From Clostridiales bacterium (GTDB taxonomy: Bacteria > Bacillota > Clostridia > Tissierellales > Dethiosulfatibacteraceae): a stretch of 17,856 nucleotides of DNA. Below the pieces are notes generated by a model. It was given only the letters and a program-made list of their open reading frames with translations, made no database searches and was not told where the DNA came from. Both the position numbers and the translations under genes were made by a program. Below, piece after piece: positions 1 through 8,038 of this stretch (its first letter is position 1; each line of letters opens with the position of its first letter). Location of the stretch: contig DMAP01000276.1 of NCBI GenBank assembly GCA_003446975.1, positions 1 through 17,856 on the forward strand, written 5' to 3'.

Positions 1-60
1 ATTTTTGACTTTGTCAGCAGTCTGAACAAAAGGGACGGTTCCTTTTGTTTTTTTGTTTAA
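1..60 (+). other. possible 3' end of an upstream reading frame running into the repeat
   Basis: The first forward frame is open from the left edge to a TAA at 58-60 (19 codons). Its last residues, about NKRDGSFCFFV, are encoded by the palindromic repeat. It could be the tail of an upstream gene whose C-terminus was extended when the repeat landed there, or it could be chance. A second frame closes at a TGA near 23-25. The stretch is too short to identify a protein. Confidence 0.15.
25..49. repeat. palindromic repeat, copy 1 (GACGGTT loop)
   Basis: The left arm AACAAAAGG (25-33) and right arm CCTTTTGTT (41-49) are perfect complements around the 7-nt asymmetric loop GACGGTT (34-40). The same 23-nt core occurs at 9752-9776 and, reverse-complemented, near 11998-12020. 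The asymmetric loop gives the otherwise palindromic element a direction. It lies just before the promoter of the first glycosyltransferase gene. The form is that of a REP-like dispersed hairpin element, and it may also act as a terminator for transcription arriving from the left. Confidence 0.85.
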
Positions 61-79
61 TCTAAAAATCTGGTATAAT
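53..79 (+). promoter_or_regulatory. promoter of the forward GT4 gene
   Basis: An extended -10 element TGGTATAAT (71-79) lies 30 bases before the ATG at 110. A weak -35-like TTGTTT (53-58) sits 15 bases upstream and is formed by the T-rich tail next to repeat copy 1. The spacing is short, so the extended -10 probably carries most of the activity. The ribosome binding site AAAGGAG lies at 98-104. Confidence 0.55.
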
Positions 80-109
80 AAAAATAATAGTTTTATTAAA
101 GGAGTCATC

Positions 110-1225
110 ATGCGAGTTGGAGTTGATGCATCGTTCCTGGACGATACTTACAAGGGTGGTAAAGAACAAGTCTTGTTAAATCTGGTGCGTGGTTTCGTTC
201 ATCACGGTTATGCAAGTCATTTAGTTGTGTTCGGGTCCCAAAAGTCCAAACACAAATTTGAAGCAATATCCAATGAGATTTTGTTTATCAGCTATCCTGT
301 GCTGGATAACCCAAATTTCAGACTGTTATTTAAGGTGATTTACTTCAGAACATTCATACTTCCAAGAGAAGTCGATAAAAATGCAGTTGATATCCTTTTG
401 ATGAACATCAGTTATACTGGTTTTACTCGATTTTCTATACCCACCATTGTCATGCCCCATGATATCCAATTCAAATACAATCCAAGTCAATATACGAAAA
501 TTCAACTTCTGCGCGACACTTTCTGCTATTACTGGGATTTCAGGCTAAGAGACCATATTCTCGCTGTTTCCAATTTTGACAAAGAACAGATTATTATGCA
601 CTATCCCCAGTTTTCAGAAAAAGTAAAAAAAATCTACAATCCTGTCATCGCTGGAAAAAACAGTAGCTGCAATCATGGTTTGTCATATGATTTTCCGTAT
701 ATTTTCGCCAATAATCTGGCTTATCCACACAAAAACGCTGACACACTGATAGAAGCTTTCAACAAAATACTTGACCAAACCAATTGTCATCTGGTCATAT
801 CAGGTCATTTCCATGTTGAAAATCAAAATACAAAAAATCTCATCATCAAGCTTCAAACCAATCACAGACTTCATCTCCTTGGACATCTTTCAGATAAGGA
901 CTTTCAATCGATACTGATCGGATCCATGTTATATGTTAATCCATCAAGCTTTGAAGGGTTTGGAATGTCAGCGGTAGAAGCCATGCTCTCAAGTGTGCCT
1001 TGTCTCCTTGCCAACAATAGTGCTGTGTTTGAAATCACATTAGGAAGAGCAGCTTATTATAAGCCTTCCAACAATCCGTGTGTATTAGCTGATTCACTGA
1101 TAGACTGTCTCAAGAATGCGCCAACCGATGCTTATCTGGAACTAACGAGGCAATTAATGTTCTCACATTATGATTATAGAGTTATTGCTAATCAATACTT
1201 GGATTTCTTCCGTCGAATTCTATAA
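110..1225 (+). CDS. GT4 family glycosyltransferase
   Basis: This is a retaining GT-B glycosyltransferase of family 4, predicted to transfer a sugar from a nucleotide-sugar donor onto a growing cell-surface glycan at the cytoplasmic face of the membrane. The start is ATG 110, because AAAGGAG precedes it at good distance and the promoter -10 ends at 79; a TTG at 53 lies inside the promoter. The protein is 371 residues. The N-terminal half has a glycine-rich acceptor loop (GGKEQ, about residue 16). The C-terminal half has AYPHKN (204-209), as in many mannosyltransferase-like GT4 enzymes, and the EX7E donor-binding motif with E282 and E290 in FEGFGMSAVEA. It resembles the GT4 protein encoded at 4245-5411. 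Its 3' end overlaps the convergent GT2-GT2 gene by 34 bases. The donor and acceptor cannot be read from sequence. Confidence 0.88.
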   Translation: MRVGVDASFLDDTYKGGKEQVLLNLVRGFVHHGYASHLVVFGSQKSKHKFEAISNEILFISYPVLDNPNFRLLFKVIYFRTFILPREVDKNAVDILLMNISYTGFTRFSIPTIVMPHDIQFKYNPSQYTKIQLLRDTFCYYWDFRLRDHILAVSNFDKEQIIMHYPQFSEKVKKIYNPVIAGKNSSCNHGLSYDFPYIFANNLAYPHKNADTLIEAFNKILDQTNCHLVISGHFHVENQNTKNLIIKLQTNHRLHLLGHLSDKDFQSILIGSMLYVNPSSFEGFGMSAVEAMLSSVPCLLANNSAVFEITLGRAAYYKPSNNPCVLADSLIDCLKNAPTDAYLELTRQLMFSHYDYRVIANQYLDFFRRIL

Positions 1226-3078
1226 AAACTGTATTTTCTAATCGCTCGAAAAGCATTTGTAGCAGTACAGAAACAAGCGTTAAATATTCCCATTCCAACA
1301 TACCTATATCCTCTATAAGCTTTTAGTATGGATAGTTTTTTGTCACCAGATCTAGAATCTTTTCTCAGTCTTATGGTGACAAGTGGCTTTTCAGAACAAT
1401 AAGCCAAGGTGCCCGAAGCCAGAATCTTTAGCCATAGTATATAATCCTCATGTAGTTCTGACTTCTCAAACTGGTATTGTTTTATAACATCTTTTCTTAT
1501 CAATACTGACGAACAGGCAATATAATTTCCTTTTCTTATATTCTTATATCCAGCAATCTTAGGTAAAGCATTGCTGCTTTTCACTCTTTGATAACCGTTT
1601 TCTTTCATGTAGATATCTGAATATATAAAATCTGCTTCCTTGTCTTCTGCCAGCTTTAGCTGATGCTGTAACTTGTCCAAAGTCCATATATCATCGCTAT
1701 CCAGGAAAGCAATCCACTCACCTTTTGCAATCTTTATTCCCTTATTCCTGCTCTCACTGACGCCTAAATTGATTTGATTTTCAATAACAATAACTCTCTC
1801 ATCTGTATGAGCTAACTTTCGTGCTAAAATGCAACTACCATCCGTAGAAGCATCATCCACAATGATTAGCTGCCAATTCTTGTATGTTTGATTTATAACG
1901 CTATCCACTGCCTCGTTTAAAAAAGCCTCGCTATTAAATACAGGCATGATGATACTGACTAACGGATTTATGCCCATAGCCATATCAACAAAGAGTCTGT
2001 TCTCTGACGAACCATTAGATTTTCTAATTTGAAGCCATACTTTGGACATCATTAGTAATGTCTTATGCCTTCTACTCAATGATAAACTGACAAACATTTT
2101 AACTCTAAATCTTCTAATGAACGAATTCTGGCCTTTATAACCGTTCCAAAACTCTGATGTGTCATGTTGTGTGAGCAATTGTTTGATGACTGGTTCGAAA
2201 CTTGGATTTGCTGACCCTTCAGCCATAAATCGCAAAATATCCTCTCTGATTGAACGAGTCTCTATTGCTGTTTGTATCCCTAAGGAATAAAAGTGATACA
2301 GCAAATGGGGAAAGAAAGTTTTAAGTTTTTCTTCACAACTCTTCTCTGTACAATAATCGATGAATCTTGATATCATGTTGACATACTGGGAGATGATCTC
2401 AGGCCTTGCTTTATGGATTGCAGAGCCTGCTCTCTGATGATAATGATGAAAAGGCTGTCCTATTAAAGCTGATTTCTTCACATGGGTAAAGAAACAAAGA
2501 TTGAAATAGGCATCTTCACCACCTACAAAGGAGCTGTCAACAAATGCAATGCGATGGTTTTTAATAATACTCAATTTGAATATTTTATTACCTAGATATC
2601 CTCCAGGACTTAATGGAGAGAGATAATCAAAAAATAGATCTGCTCCTTGCCATAGATTAACAATTTCAGCGCTGCTTGATACCGATTTGATTCCCAACTC
2701 TCTTCCATTGACAAATTCATACCATAAATTGCAAGACACCAGATCAAAATCACTGTCAATTGCAACTCTGTACATGGTCTCCAACATGATATCCTCTATC
2801 CAATCATCCGAATCCAGGAAATAGACATAACGCCCAGAGGCCATTGAAAGCCCAGTATTCCTAGCTGAAGAGACACCACCGTTTTGTTGATGGAAATTTA
2901 AAATTCTACTATCCTTCCTTGTCCATAACTCAATAATTTCACCACTGCTATCCGATGAACCGTCATTGACTACTATTATTTCCAGATTATAATGACTCTG
3001 ATTCACAACAGAAGAGATACACTTGTCAAGATAATCAGCAGTATTGTAAACAGGAATAATCACACTGATCTTATCCAT
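1192..3078 (-). CDS. tandem double-domain GT2 glycosyltransferase
   Basis: This last gene of the glycan operon encodes 628 residues carrying two complete GT-A fold, family 2 glycosyltransferase domains. Domain 1 starts at residue 1 (ISVIIPVYN, VNDGSSD at 37-43) with its DXD-type metal site DSDDW at 89-93 and a later GGED (186-189), a plausible catalytic-base region. Domain 2 starts near residue 371 (LVSIIMPVFN, VDDASTDGS) with DSDD at 460-463. Residues of about 240-365 link them without a recognised domain. Two active sites suggest addition of two residues or an alternating disaccharide, as in some polysaccharide synthases; this is inference. No transmembrane segments are evident, so it is probably cytoplasmic and membrane-associated. 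The ATG overlaps the end of the upstream GT4 gene by 8 bases and is preceded by AAGGGG. The 3' end runs 34 bases into the convergent gene, and no intrinsic terminator was seen. Confidence 0.88.
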   Translation of the reverse strand: MDKISVIIPVYNTADYLDKCISSVVNQSHYNLEIIVVNDGSSDSSGEIIELWTRKDSRILNFHQQNGGVSSARNTGLSMASGRYVYFLDSDDWIEDIMLETMYRVAIDSDFDLVSCNLWYEFVNGRELGIKSVSSSAEIVNLWQGADLFFDYLSPLSPGGYLGNKIFKLSIIKNHRIAFVDSSFVGGEDAYFNLCFFTHVKKSALIGQPFHHYHQRAGSAIHKARPEIISQYVNMISRFIDYCTEKSCEEKLKTFFPHLLYHFYSLGIQTAIETRSIREDILRFMAEGSANPSFEPVIKQLLTQHDTSEFWNGYKGQNSFIRRFRVKMFVSLSLSRRHKTLLMMSKVWLQIRKSNGSSENRLFVDMAMGINPLVSIIMPVFNSEAFLNEAVDSVINQTYKNWQLIIVDDASTDGSCILARKLAHTDERVIVIENQINLGVSESRNKGIKIAKGEWIAFLDSDDIWTLDKLQHQLKLAEDKEADFIYSDIYMKENGYQRVKSSNALPKIAGYKNIRKGNYIACSSVLIRKDVIKQYQFEKSELHEDYILWLKILASGTLAYCSEKPLVTIRLRKDSRSGDKKLSILKAYRGYRYVGMGIFNACFCTATNAFRAIRKYSFYRIRRKKSKY

Positions 3079-4264
3079 GGTTATTCCCCTTTTTTTGATT
3101 AATTTTCCCTAATATGTCATTCATTGAAGTGATTGCCCTCTCATATGAATAGTACTTTACAAACAACCTTCTTGCATTGTCGGATACCTCTTTAAGATCA
3201 GATTCAATGACACTTTTCAAACCATCAATATAATCTTCCTTGGTCTCCGCTTTTATAATAACGCCTCTATTCATGGAATCCAGAAGTGCTTCAGAATATC
3301 CTACAAGACTTTCTTCTGAGGCCAGTATTGGTAATCCTAAAGACAAGGCTTCCGCAATTTTCACTTTCATGCCTGCTCCTTTTTGAATAGGTGAAATGAA
3401 TATTGAATTTCGGCACACAACATCGGCTATATTTTCAAAATCAGGAAATAGGATGACTCCCCGCTCCTTAGTAAGATAATCTATCAGATGCTTGGATGGA
3501 TTTCGACCACCGACTGTTAGGGTGGCATTCGGAAATGAAGCCTTGACAGCCATCCATATGTTGTCCAAAAACCATAGAAGAGCCATGACGTTGCTCTCAT
3601 ACCACAGAGATCCCAAAAACACCAGATGCGGGCTAACCTCAGATAGCTTGTGTAGCTTTACTTGATTGTCAGGCAAACATATCGGCAGGACAACACTCAT
3701 TCCTTCCCCTATACCATACAACATCTCAATCCTATCCTTATCCCTTTCTGTTAAAAACAACCTAATGTTAGAATCAAGACTTCCAATGGCCTCATCTCTT
3801 TTGACAGTTATTTTCTCAATGTTTTTCAATAGCCTGCCCAATATGCCTCTCTTCATTGAGAACGCAGACTCAACATAATCAAACTCCACATTGTCAAAAT
3901 GCACAATTAGAAAACAATCTGGTATCATCCTACGAATTTCGTCAATTGCAAAGCCTAGCCGAGAATTACCAAGAAAAATCATATCTGGATTTGCGCCTAT
4001 TATTGAATCCTTTAATCCTTTGAAACACCAATCTATATAAAGATAGCTACTGTGAAGCAAAATCCTTGAAGCAACATCTTTCCAGTGTCTTTTAATAGGT
4101 GCTTCTCTACCCTGAATATCCATACGATCACCACTTACAACAGATAGACTACTTTCCGGATTATTCTCAACCCATTGTTCGATGGCATGTAGCATCTTTG
4201 AAGCTTCAGCACCACCACCAGAGAGTTCAGTAGTGTTGCCTGCCTTAAGGTATATTATCTTCAT
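3071..4264 (-). CDS. GT4 family glycosyltransferase (Glyco_trans_1_4 type)
   Basis: A 397-residue GT-B glycosyltransferase. The start chosen is ATG at 4262-4264, which has GGGGGAG eight bases upstream; a TTG twelve codons earlier has no comparable site. The N-terminus reads MKIIYLKAG followed by a GGGAEASK acceptor-side glycine loop. The C-terminal domain contains QKGAGMKVKIAEALSLGLPIL (from about 294), the family version of the donor-sugar/nucleotide motif, with E305 in the usual glutamate position. It overlaps the preceding GT4 gene by 20 bases and the following GT2-GT2 gene by 8, consistent with translational coupling. It most resembles the GAG-K-EAL subgroup of GT4 enzymes used for exopolysaccharide or O-antigen-like glycans. 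The substrate is unknown. Confidence 0.85.
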   Translation of the reverse strand: MKIIYLKAGNTTELSGGGAEASKMLHAIEQWVENNPESSLSVVSGDRMDIQGREAPIKRHWKDVASRILLHSSYLYIDWCFKGLKDSIIGANPDMIFLGNSRLGFAIDEIRRMIPDCFLIVHFDNVEFDYVESAFSMKRGILGRLLKNIEKITVKRDEAIGSLDSNIRLFLTERDKDRIEMLYGIGEGMSVVLPICLPDNQVKLHKLSEVSPHLVFLGSLWYESNVMALLWFLDNIWMAVKASFPNATLTVGGRNPSKHLIDYLTKERGVILFPDFENIADVVCRNSIFISPIQKGAGMKVKIAEALSLGLPILASEESLVGYSEALLDSMNRGVIIKAETKEDYIDGLKSVIESDLKEVSDNARRLFVKYYSYERAITSMNDILGKINQKKGNNHG

Positions 4265-5411
4265 TACCTGTTCTCCCCCTGTTTCTTTCCACCTCGTCAA
4301 AAAAAATACTGTAATGCTTAGCTACTGATCTGCAATTGTAAAGTTCCTCGAATGTCGTTCGAATACTCTGCAAATCAACATAAGATGATTCCCTACTAAG
4401 CATTTCAAGCAACTTCTCACTGAGAATAACATCATCATGAGGTGGATCATAATAATCAAGTAGCCCTAAGGTGGTTTCTGGCAAACTTGTCATTTTTGTT
4501 GTCAGAACCGGAACATCGAAAAAGGTAGCTTCAATGGGTGTCATCCCAAATCCCTCATGTAAAGAAGGCGATACAAAAAGTGATGCGTTTCTGTAAATGT
4601 AATTTCTTTTACTATCGTTCAAATACTCAGTTATCAACAGCTTCTCCGAACCAATCATCTCCATGTATTCGCTGAGTTGTTTGTCCGTTTTTTTGTCTCT
4701 CATTCCCACAAGAATAAGACCATGTTCAACCTGATCCATTATTCTTGTGTAGGCTTTCAGCAGGGTTATTAGGTTTTTGTGGGGATAGTTGGTATTAACG
4801 CTAAGTATATAAGGTTTACGCACTGAAATAGGAACCACATCAGTTGTATCAATATAGACTGGATTTGGCAATACGCGGATCTTTTCACCATAAACGGAAG
4901 AAAACTTGGATAAAATATCATGTTTGACGAAATTTGAAGGTGTAATCAAATACCTGGCATTATTGATAATCTGCTTGTATTTGACCCTGCTCCATATACG
5001 CTTTAAAACTGATAAATCCTCGGAGTGATTCCACGCTAATAGATCATGAAGAGTAACTACAGTACAATATTTTAGACTCGTATAGATAGAGAGAGCATGA
5101 TATGGGTGGAACAGTACATCCTTACTATGTTTTTTCATAAATTTAGGAACTGAAATACTGTCCCAATAGAGAAATTTAATAAAGGTTTTCTTATAAATAA
5201 AAAATCTCTCCCATCTGCATCGCGGCATAACTGTCATGGATACTCCAGGAAATTTTTCTGCAACAAAGCTACGATTGTCTTCAGTCACTAGAAAATTAAA
5301 TCTCTTCAAATCTTCTATCTCGCTTAATCCCCTAAACAGATTCAAGGTGTATTGACCAACACCATCTATTTTGCCATCATTAAATAAATTCAATAAATTT
5401 ACATGGATCAA
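4245..5411 (-). CDS. GT4 family glycosyltransferase (mannosyltransferase-like)
   Basis: A 388-residue GT4 enzyme. The N-terminal Rossmann domain has DGVGQYTLNL (about 16-25), the acceptor-binding loop. The C-terminal domain has NYPHKN (208-213) and an EX7E motif with E286 and E294 in HEGFGMTPIEA, followed by LPETTLG. These features match mannosyl- or rhamnosyl-type GT4 enzymes of polysaccharide clusters. The start appears to be TTG at 5409-5411, preceded by AGGGGG about ten bases upstream; no in-frame ATG lies near that site, so expression may be modest. It follows the Gtf3-like gene after 42 bases, the only real gap in the operon. It shares more motif spelling with the forward GT4 at 110-1225 than with its downstream neighbour, suggesting a duplication or similar substrates. 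Confidence 0.86.
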   Translation of the reverse strand: MIHVNLLNLFNDGKIDGVGQYTLNLFRGLSEIEDLKRFNFLVTEDNRSFVAEKFPGVSMTVMPRCRWERFFIYKKTFIKFLYWDSISVPKFMKKHSKDVLFHPYHALSIYTSLKYCTVVTLHDLLAWNHSEDLSVLKRIWSRVKYKQIINNARYLITPSNFVKHDILSKFSSVYGEKIRVLPNPVYIDTTDVVPISVRKPYILSVNTNYPHKNLITLLKAYTRIMDQVEHGLILVGMRDKKTDKQLSEYMEMIGSEKLLITEYLNDSKRNYIYRNASLFVSPSLHEGFGMTPIEATFFDVPVLTTKMTSLPETTLGLLDYYDPPHDDVILSEKLLEMLSRESSYVDLQSIRTTFEELYNCRSVAKHYSIFFDEVERNRGRTGNEDNIP

Positions 5412-5453
5412 TGTCTAAAAACCCCCTGTTAAAACATCAACTCAAACTTATCT

Positions 5454-6503
5454 CTAAATCATTTCATACACCTTTTTCAATGCCTCTTTAAAAAAATAAC
5501 CTTCTTTAAGCAATGGGGCATATCTCAACACATTATCTCTCATTTGGTTATAAGTTCCCTCAGTCATGGTGTCTACAATTGCCCCAATTTCTCTTAGAGA
5601 ACCTACAGTAAATCCCAGATTTTCCTTTACAATCAGCTCCGCCATGGCAGCCTCTTTCCATATGATGACCGGCAATCCTGCGGCCAAATAAAGAGAGGTT
5701 TTATGAGGTGCATTGATCCTTAAATATTCTCCAATAGCACTGGAGCAGGTATCGATGCTGTCACCGTCCCACACTAGGCCGAAACTGCCATCTATGATAC
5801 CGACAATTTCTTCCGGTGATGCGCTTCCCATATACCTTACTGTAGATGATGAATCATATTGCTTAGCTGGTTCTCCGTACAAGTTGAATATGACCCGATT
5901 GCCAACGTCATTTAGATTTGAGAGAAATCCACATTTATCAGGGTCCAGATTTCCAGCGAAAACTACTTGATTGGTCAATGCTCTATGCTTGCCATGGGGT
6001 TCGAATTCTGATATGTAGTCAAATAGGTGATTGAGCACTACTTTTCCTGCGTCAAATCCTTGCTTTACAAAAACCTCTTTCATAGGCTTTGTGTGGAGAA
6101 TGAAGCAACTCCCCGTTCTTAAAATATTCCATTCGCCTTCTTGCTTTTTGTCATTACGCCGGTGTGAATCAATATCGATAACGGAAAAAGCTATCTTAAT
6201 CTGCTTCACGGAGCGTAAAAATTTAAAGTAACCAGCCACAATAGGTGTCTGCCATTTTGCAAAGGGTAACGGAACATTAATCAATAATATAGAATGTCTC
6301 TCTATACAAACTAACACCCTCAACAGATCAACGGCCAAGATACAAACTTGGCGGGCTATCTTGAATCGACCGGTCAAAAATCGCTTCCTGAGAACAAGCC
6401 TCGTATAACCTTCTTTTAAAACAATGTCCTCAATATCCCTTCTGGATTTGGTTCCCGCATTAGGATCATTATCCAAATGTGTGCTCAATACGTATCGTTT
6501 CAT
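5454..6503 (-). CDS. Gtf3/galactofuranosyltransferase-like glycosyltransferase
   Basis: A 349-residue GT-B enzyme. Its N-terminus (YVLSTHLDNDPNAGTKSR) resembles the start of beta-1,6-galactofuranosyltransferases. Its C-terminal signatures, FGLVWDGDSIDTC (241-253) and NAPHKTSLYLAAGLPVIIW (264-282), are those of the Gtf3/GtfC-like family known from streptococcal adhesin glycosylation and from polysaccharide clusters. The family transfers glucose or galactofuranose. No UDP-galactopyranose mutase gene is visible in this window, so the galactofuranose option cannot be supported from context. The ATG overlaps the stop of the preceding nucleotidyltransferase-kinase gene as ATGA, with GAGGAAA upstream, indicating translational coupling. 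The family call is firm; donor and acceptor are open. Confidence 0.82.
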   Translation of the reverse strand: MKRYVLSTHLDNDPNAGTKSRRDIEDIVLKEGYTRLVLRKRFLTGRFKIARQVCILAVDLLRVLVCIERHSILLINVPLPFAKWQTPIVAGYFKFLRSVKQIKIAFSVIDIDSHRRNDKKQEGEWNILRTGSCFILHTKPMKEVFVKQGFDAGKVVLNHLFDYISEFEPHGKHRALTNQVVFAGNLDPDKCGFLSNLNDVGNRVIFNLYGEPAKQYDSSSTVRYMGSASPEEIVGIIDGSFGLVWDGDSIDTCSSAIGEYLRINAPHKTSLYLAAGLPVIIWKEAAMAELIVKENLGFTVGSLREIGAIVDTMTEGTYNQMRDNVLRYAPLLKEGYFFKEALKKVYEMI

Positions 6504-8038
6504 ATCGTTTCCTCATGAAGTGTTTTTAGATCAGTACTTATATCCCAGAACTCATTTAGCAGATAGAGACCTCTATAAAATGCACCGCATATGGCATCGT
6601 AGTTTTCCCATATATAGGTCGTCAAGGACAACCAAAGGATGGCATGAATCAATTGGACATTTGCCTCTTGCCCAGCACTCGTCCTCTCGAGAAGATAGTC
6701 TGACAGCTCTTCCCAACCACTTTCCTGGACTTCCAAAGTCACCTTTCCATGATCCATGTCCAAATCAAACCTGCCATGGTTGTAAGCATCATAGCTTCCA
6801 TATACGGAATAATATAGCTTTGCCCAATCATAACGGATATCGCCATAAAGCTCGGTATAACCAAAATATCCTCGCGGATCTATAAATGTAACATTCAAGT
6901 TGCTATCAACCAAGGTGTTGGAAAAGGTATTATCTCCGTGAATTAAGGTAAATGATGTATTGCTTAGCCTATCAGAAACCAATTTCTTAAAATCCCTTTG
7001 GAAGAAAAAGATATTTCGACACAACTTGCCATTTATTTCAATCATTTTCTCGTCCGCATAAGGAATCAGATGCCTCACCTGATTTAACCTATTCATAGTC
7101 TTACCATAATAGGCTTCCATTAAGCTGAATTGGTCCGTCTCCCTATGACAGTTACTGTGCAACTGTTCCAAGGCCTCCACAATCCTATCCAGCACTATCC
7201 TCTTTTCAGAAGCTGATAGCTCTATATGATGGGGGTTGTCACCCTGAATACGTTCCATTATCAGAGGCTTCTCCTGATAGATTCCGGGGATGTTCTTGAA
7301 CCCGAACTCTCTGACTTTTCGATACCATCGCAGCTCTCTCTCTGCCAACAGCTCACCCTTGGCATTGACTGGTTCTTTCACAACCCTATCCACCTCTATG
7401 CTTAAGCGATTAAAAGACCTGACCCTGGTTTTCGATTGTTTCAAATCTGCTAGCGTGCCAAACTCCCTTGTTCCTTTCAGCCATACAGTCTTGAATGATA
7501 TATCTTTTTGTTGCAACCATTCCACAAACTCGCCATCATCAGGAACCTCTTGCAGAGCCTCCTTCCCCTCGAATAGAAAAAGTCCGGCAACCCCGTATTT
7601 CGTCGATTTTTCCTCTAGAAAGTGATTGTTTTTATAAGACCATCGGCATTCAAAACTGCCTGACAGACCGACATATTGTCCTTCATCCAAGTCTCCGAAC
7701 AGGTCTTCTTCACCCAAAACCAAATCGGACCAGATCAGCATAAAAGACTTACTTTCAGGTATGAAAGAAATGGCATCACTAATTCCGGAACAATTCCCTT
7801 CTCCATCAGCTCTAACAACCAGATAACGAACCTTCGCAAAAGTCTCCAAATAACTCTCCAAGACATCCGCCTTGTAATCTGCTATGATGATAAATCGTTT
7901 GTCAGGAAATCGATTGAATAGATGAAAAATGATTGGAAAATTGTCGACGGTACACATAGCTTTTGGTTTGTTTCTAGTCTGTTTTTCAAGCCGGCTCCCC
8001 CTACCGCCTGCCTGTACCACAATATAATCAAAGTTCAT
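6500..8038 (-). CDS. bifunctional sugar nucleotidyltransferase / APH-fold kinase
   Basis: A 512-residue fusion. Residues 1 to about 205 form a GT-A-like nucleotidyltransferase with the signature GGRGSRL (11-17) and KPKAM (24-28), and an aspartate at 105 (WSDL) in the place of the usual metal-binding GD. Residues of about 215-510 form an aminoglycoside-phosphotransferase-fold kinase with the catalytic Brenner-type motif HGDNTFSN (367-374), the metal-binding IDPRG (386-390) and GDIRYDWAK (399-407). By architecture it should phosphorylate a small substrate and then activate the phosphate with an NTP, giving a nucleotide sugar or nucleotide-linked alcohol. It is analogous to the fucokinase/pyrophosphorylase Fkp but with a different kinase fold, or to a fused LicA/LicC pair. 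The ATG overlaps the GT9-like gene as ATGA with AAGGAG nine bases upstream. Domain calls are strong; the substrate is unknown. Confidence 0.85.
   Translation of the reverse strand: MNFDYIVVQAGGRGSRLEKQTRNKPKAMCTVDNFPIIFHLFNRFPDKRFIIIADYKADVLESYLETFAKVRYLVVRADGEGNCSGISDAISFIPESKSFMLIWSDLVLGEEDLFGDLDEGQYVGLSGSFECRWSYKNNHFLEEKSTKYGVAGLFLFEGKEALQEVPDDGEFVEWLQQKDISFKTVWLKGTREFGTLADLKQSKTRVRSFNRLSIEVDRVVKEPVNAKGELLAERELRWYRKVREFGFKNIPGIYQEKPLIMERIQGDNPHHIELSASEKRIVLDRIVEALEQLHSNCHRETDQFSLMEAYYGKTMNRLNQVRHLIPYADEKMIEINGKLCRNIFFFQRDFKKLVSDRLSNTSFTLIHGDNTFSNTLVDSNLNVTFIDPRGYFGYTELYGDIRYDWAKLYYSVYGSYDAYNHGRFDLDMDHGKVTLEVQESGWEELSDYLLERTSAGQEANVQLIHAILWLSLTTYIWENYDAICGAFYRGLYLLNEFWDISTDLKTLHEETI

Noticed and set aside
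53..109. A TTG at 53 as start of the first glycosyltransferase, adding 19 residues
   Set aside because: It lies upstream of the predicted -10 element, while ATG 110 has a clear AAAGGAG site and begins the usual GT4 N-terminus.
1192..3078. Treating the two GT2 domains as two separate genes
   Set aside because: The frame is continuous, and the methionines near residue 366 have no convincing ribosome binding site.
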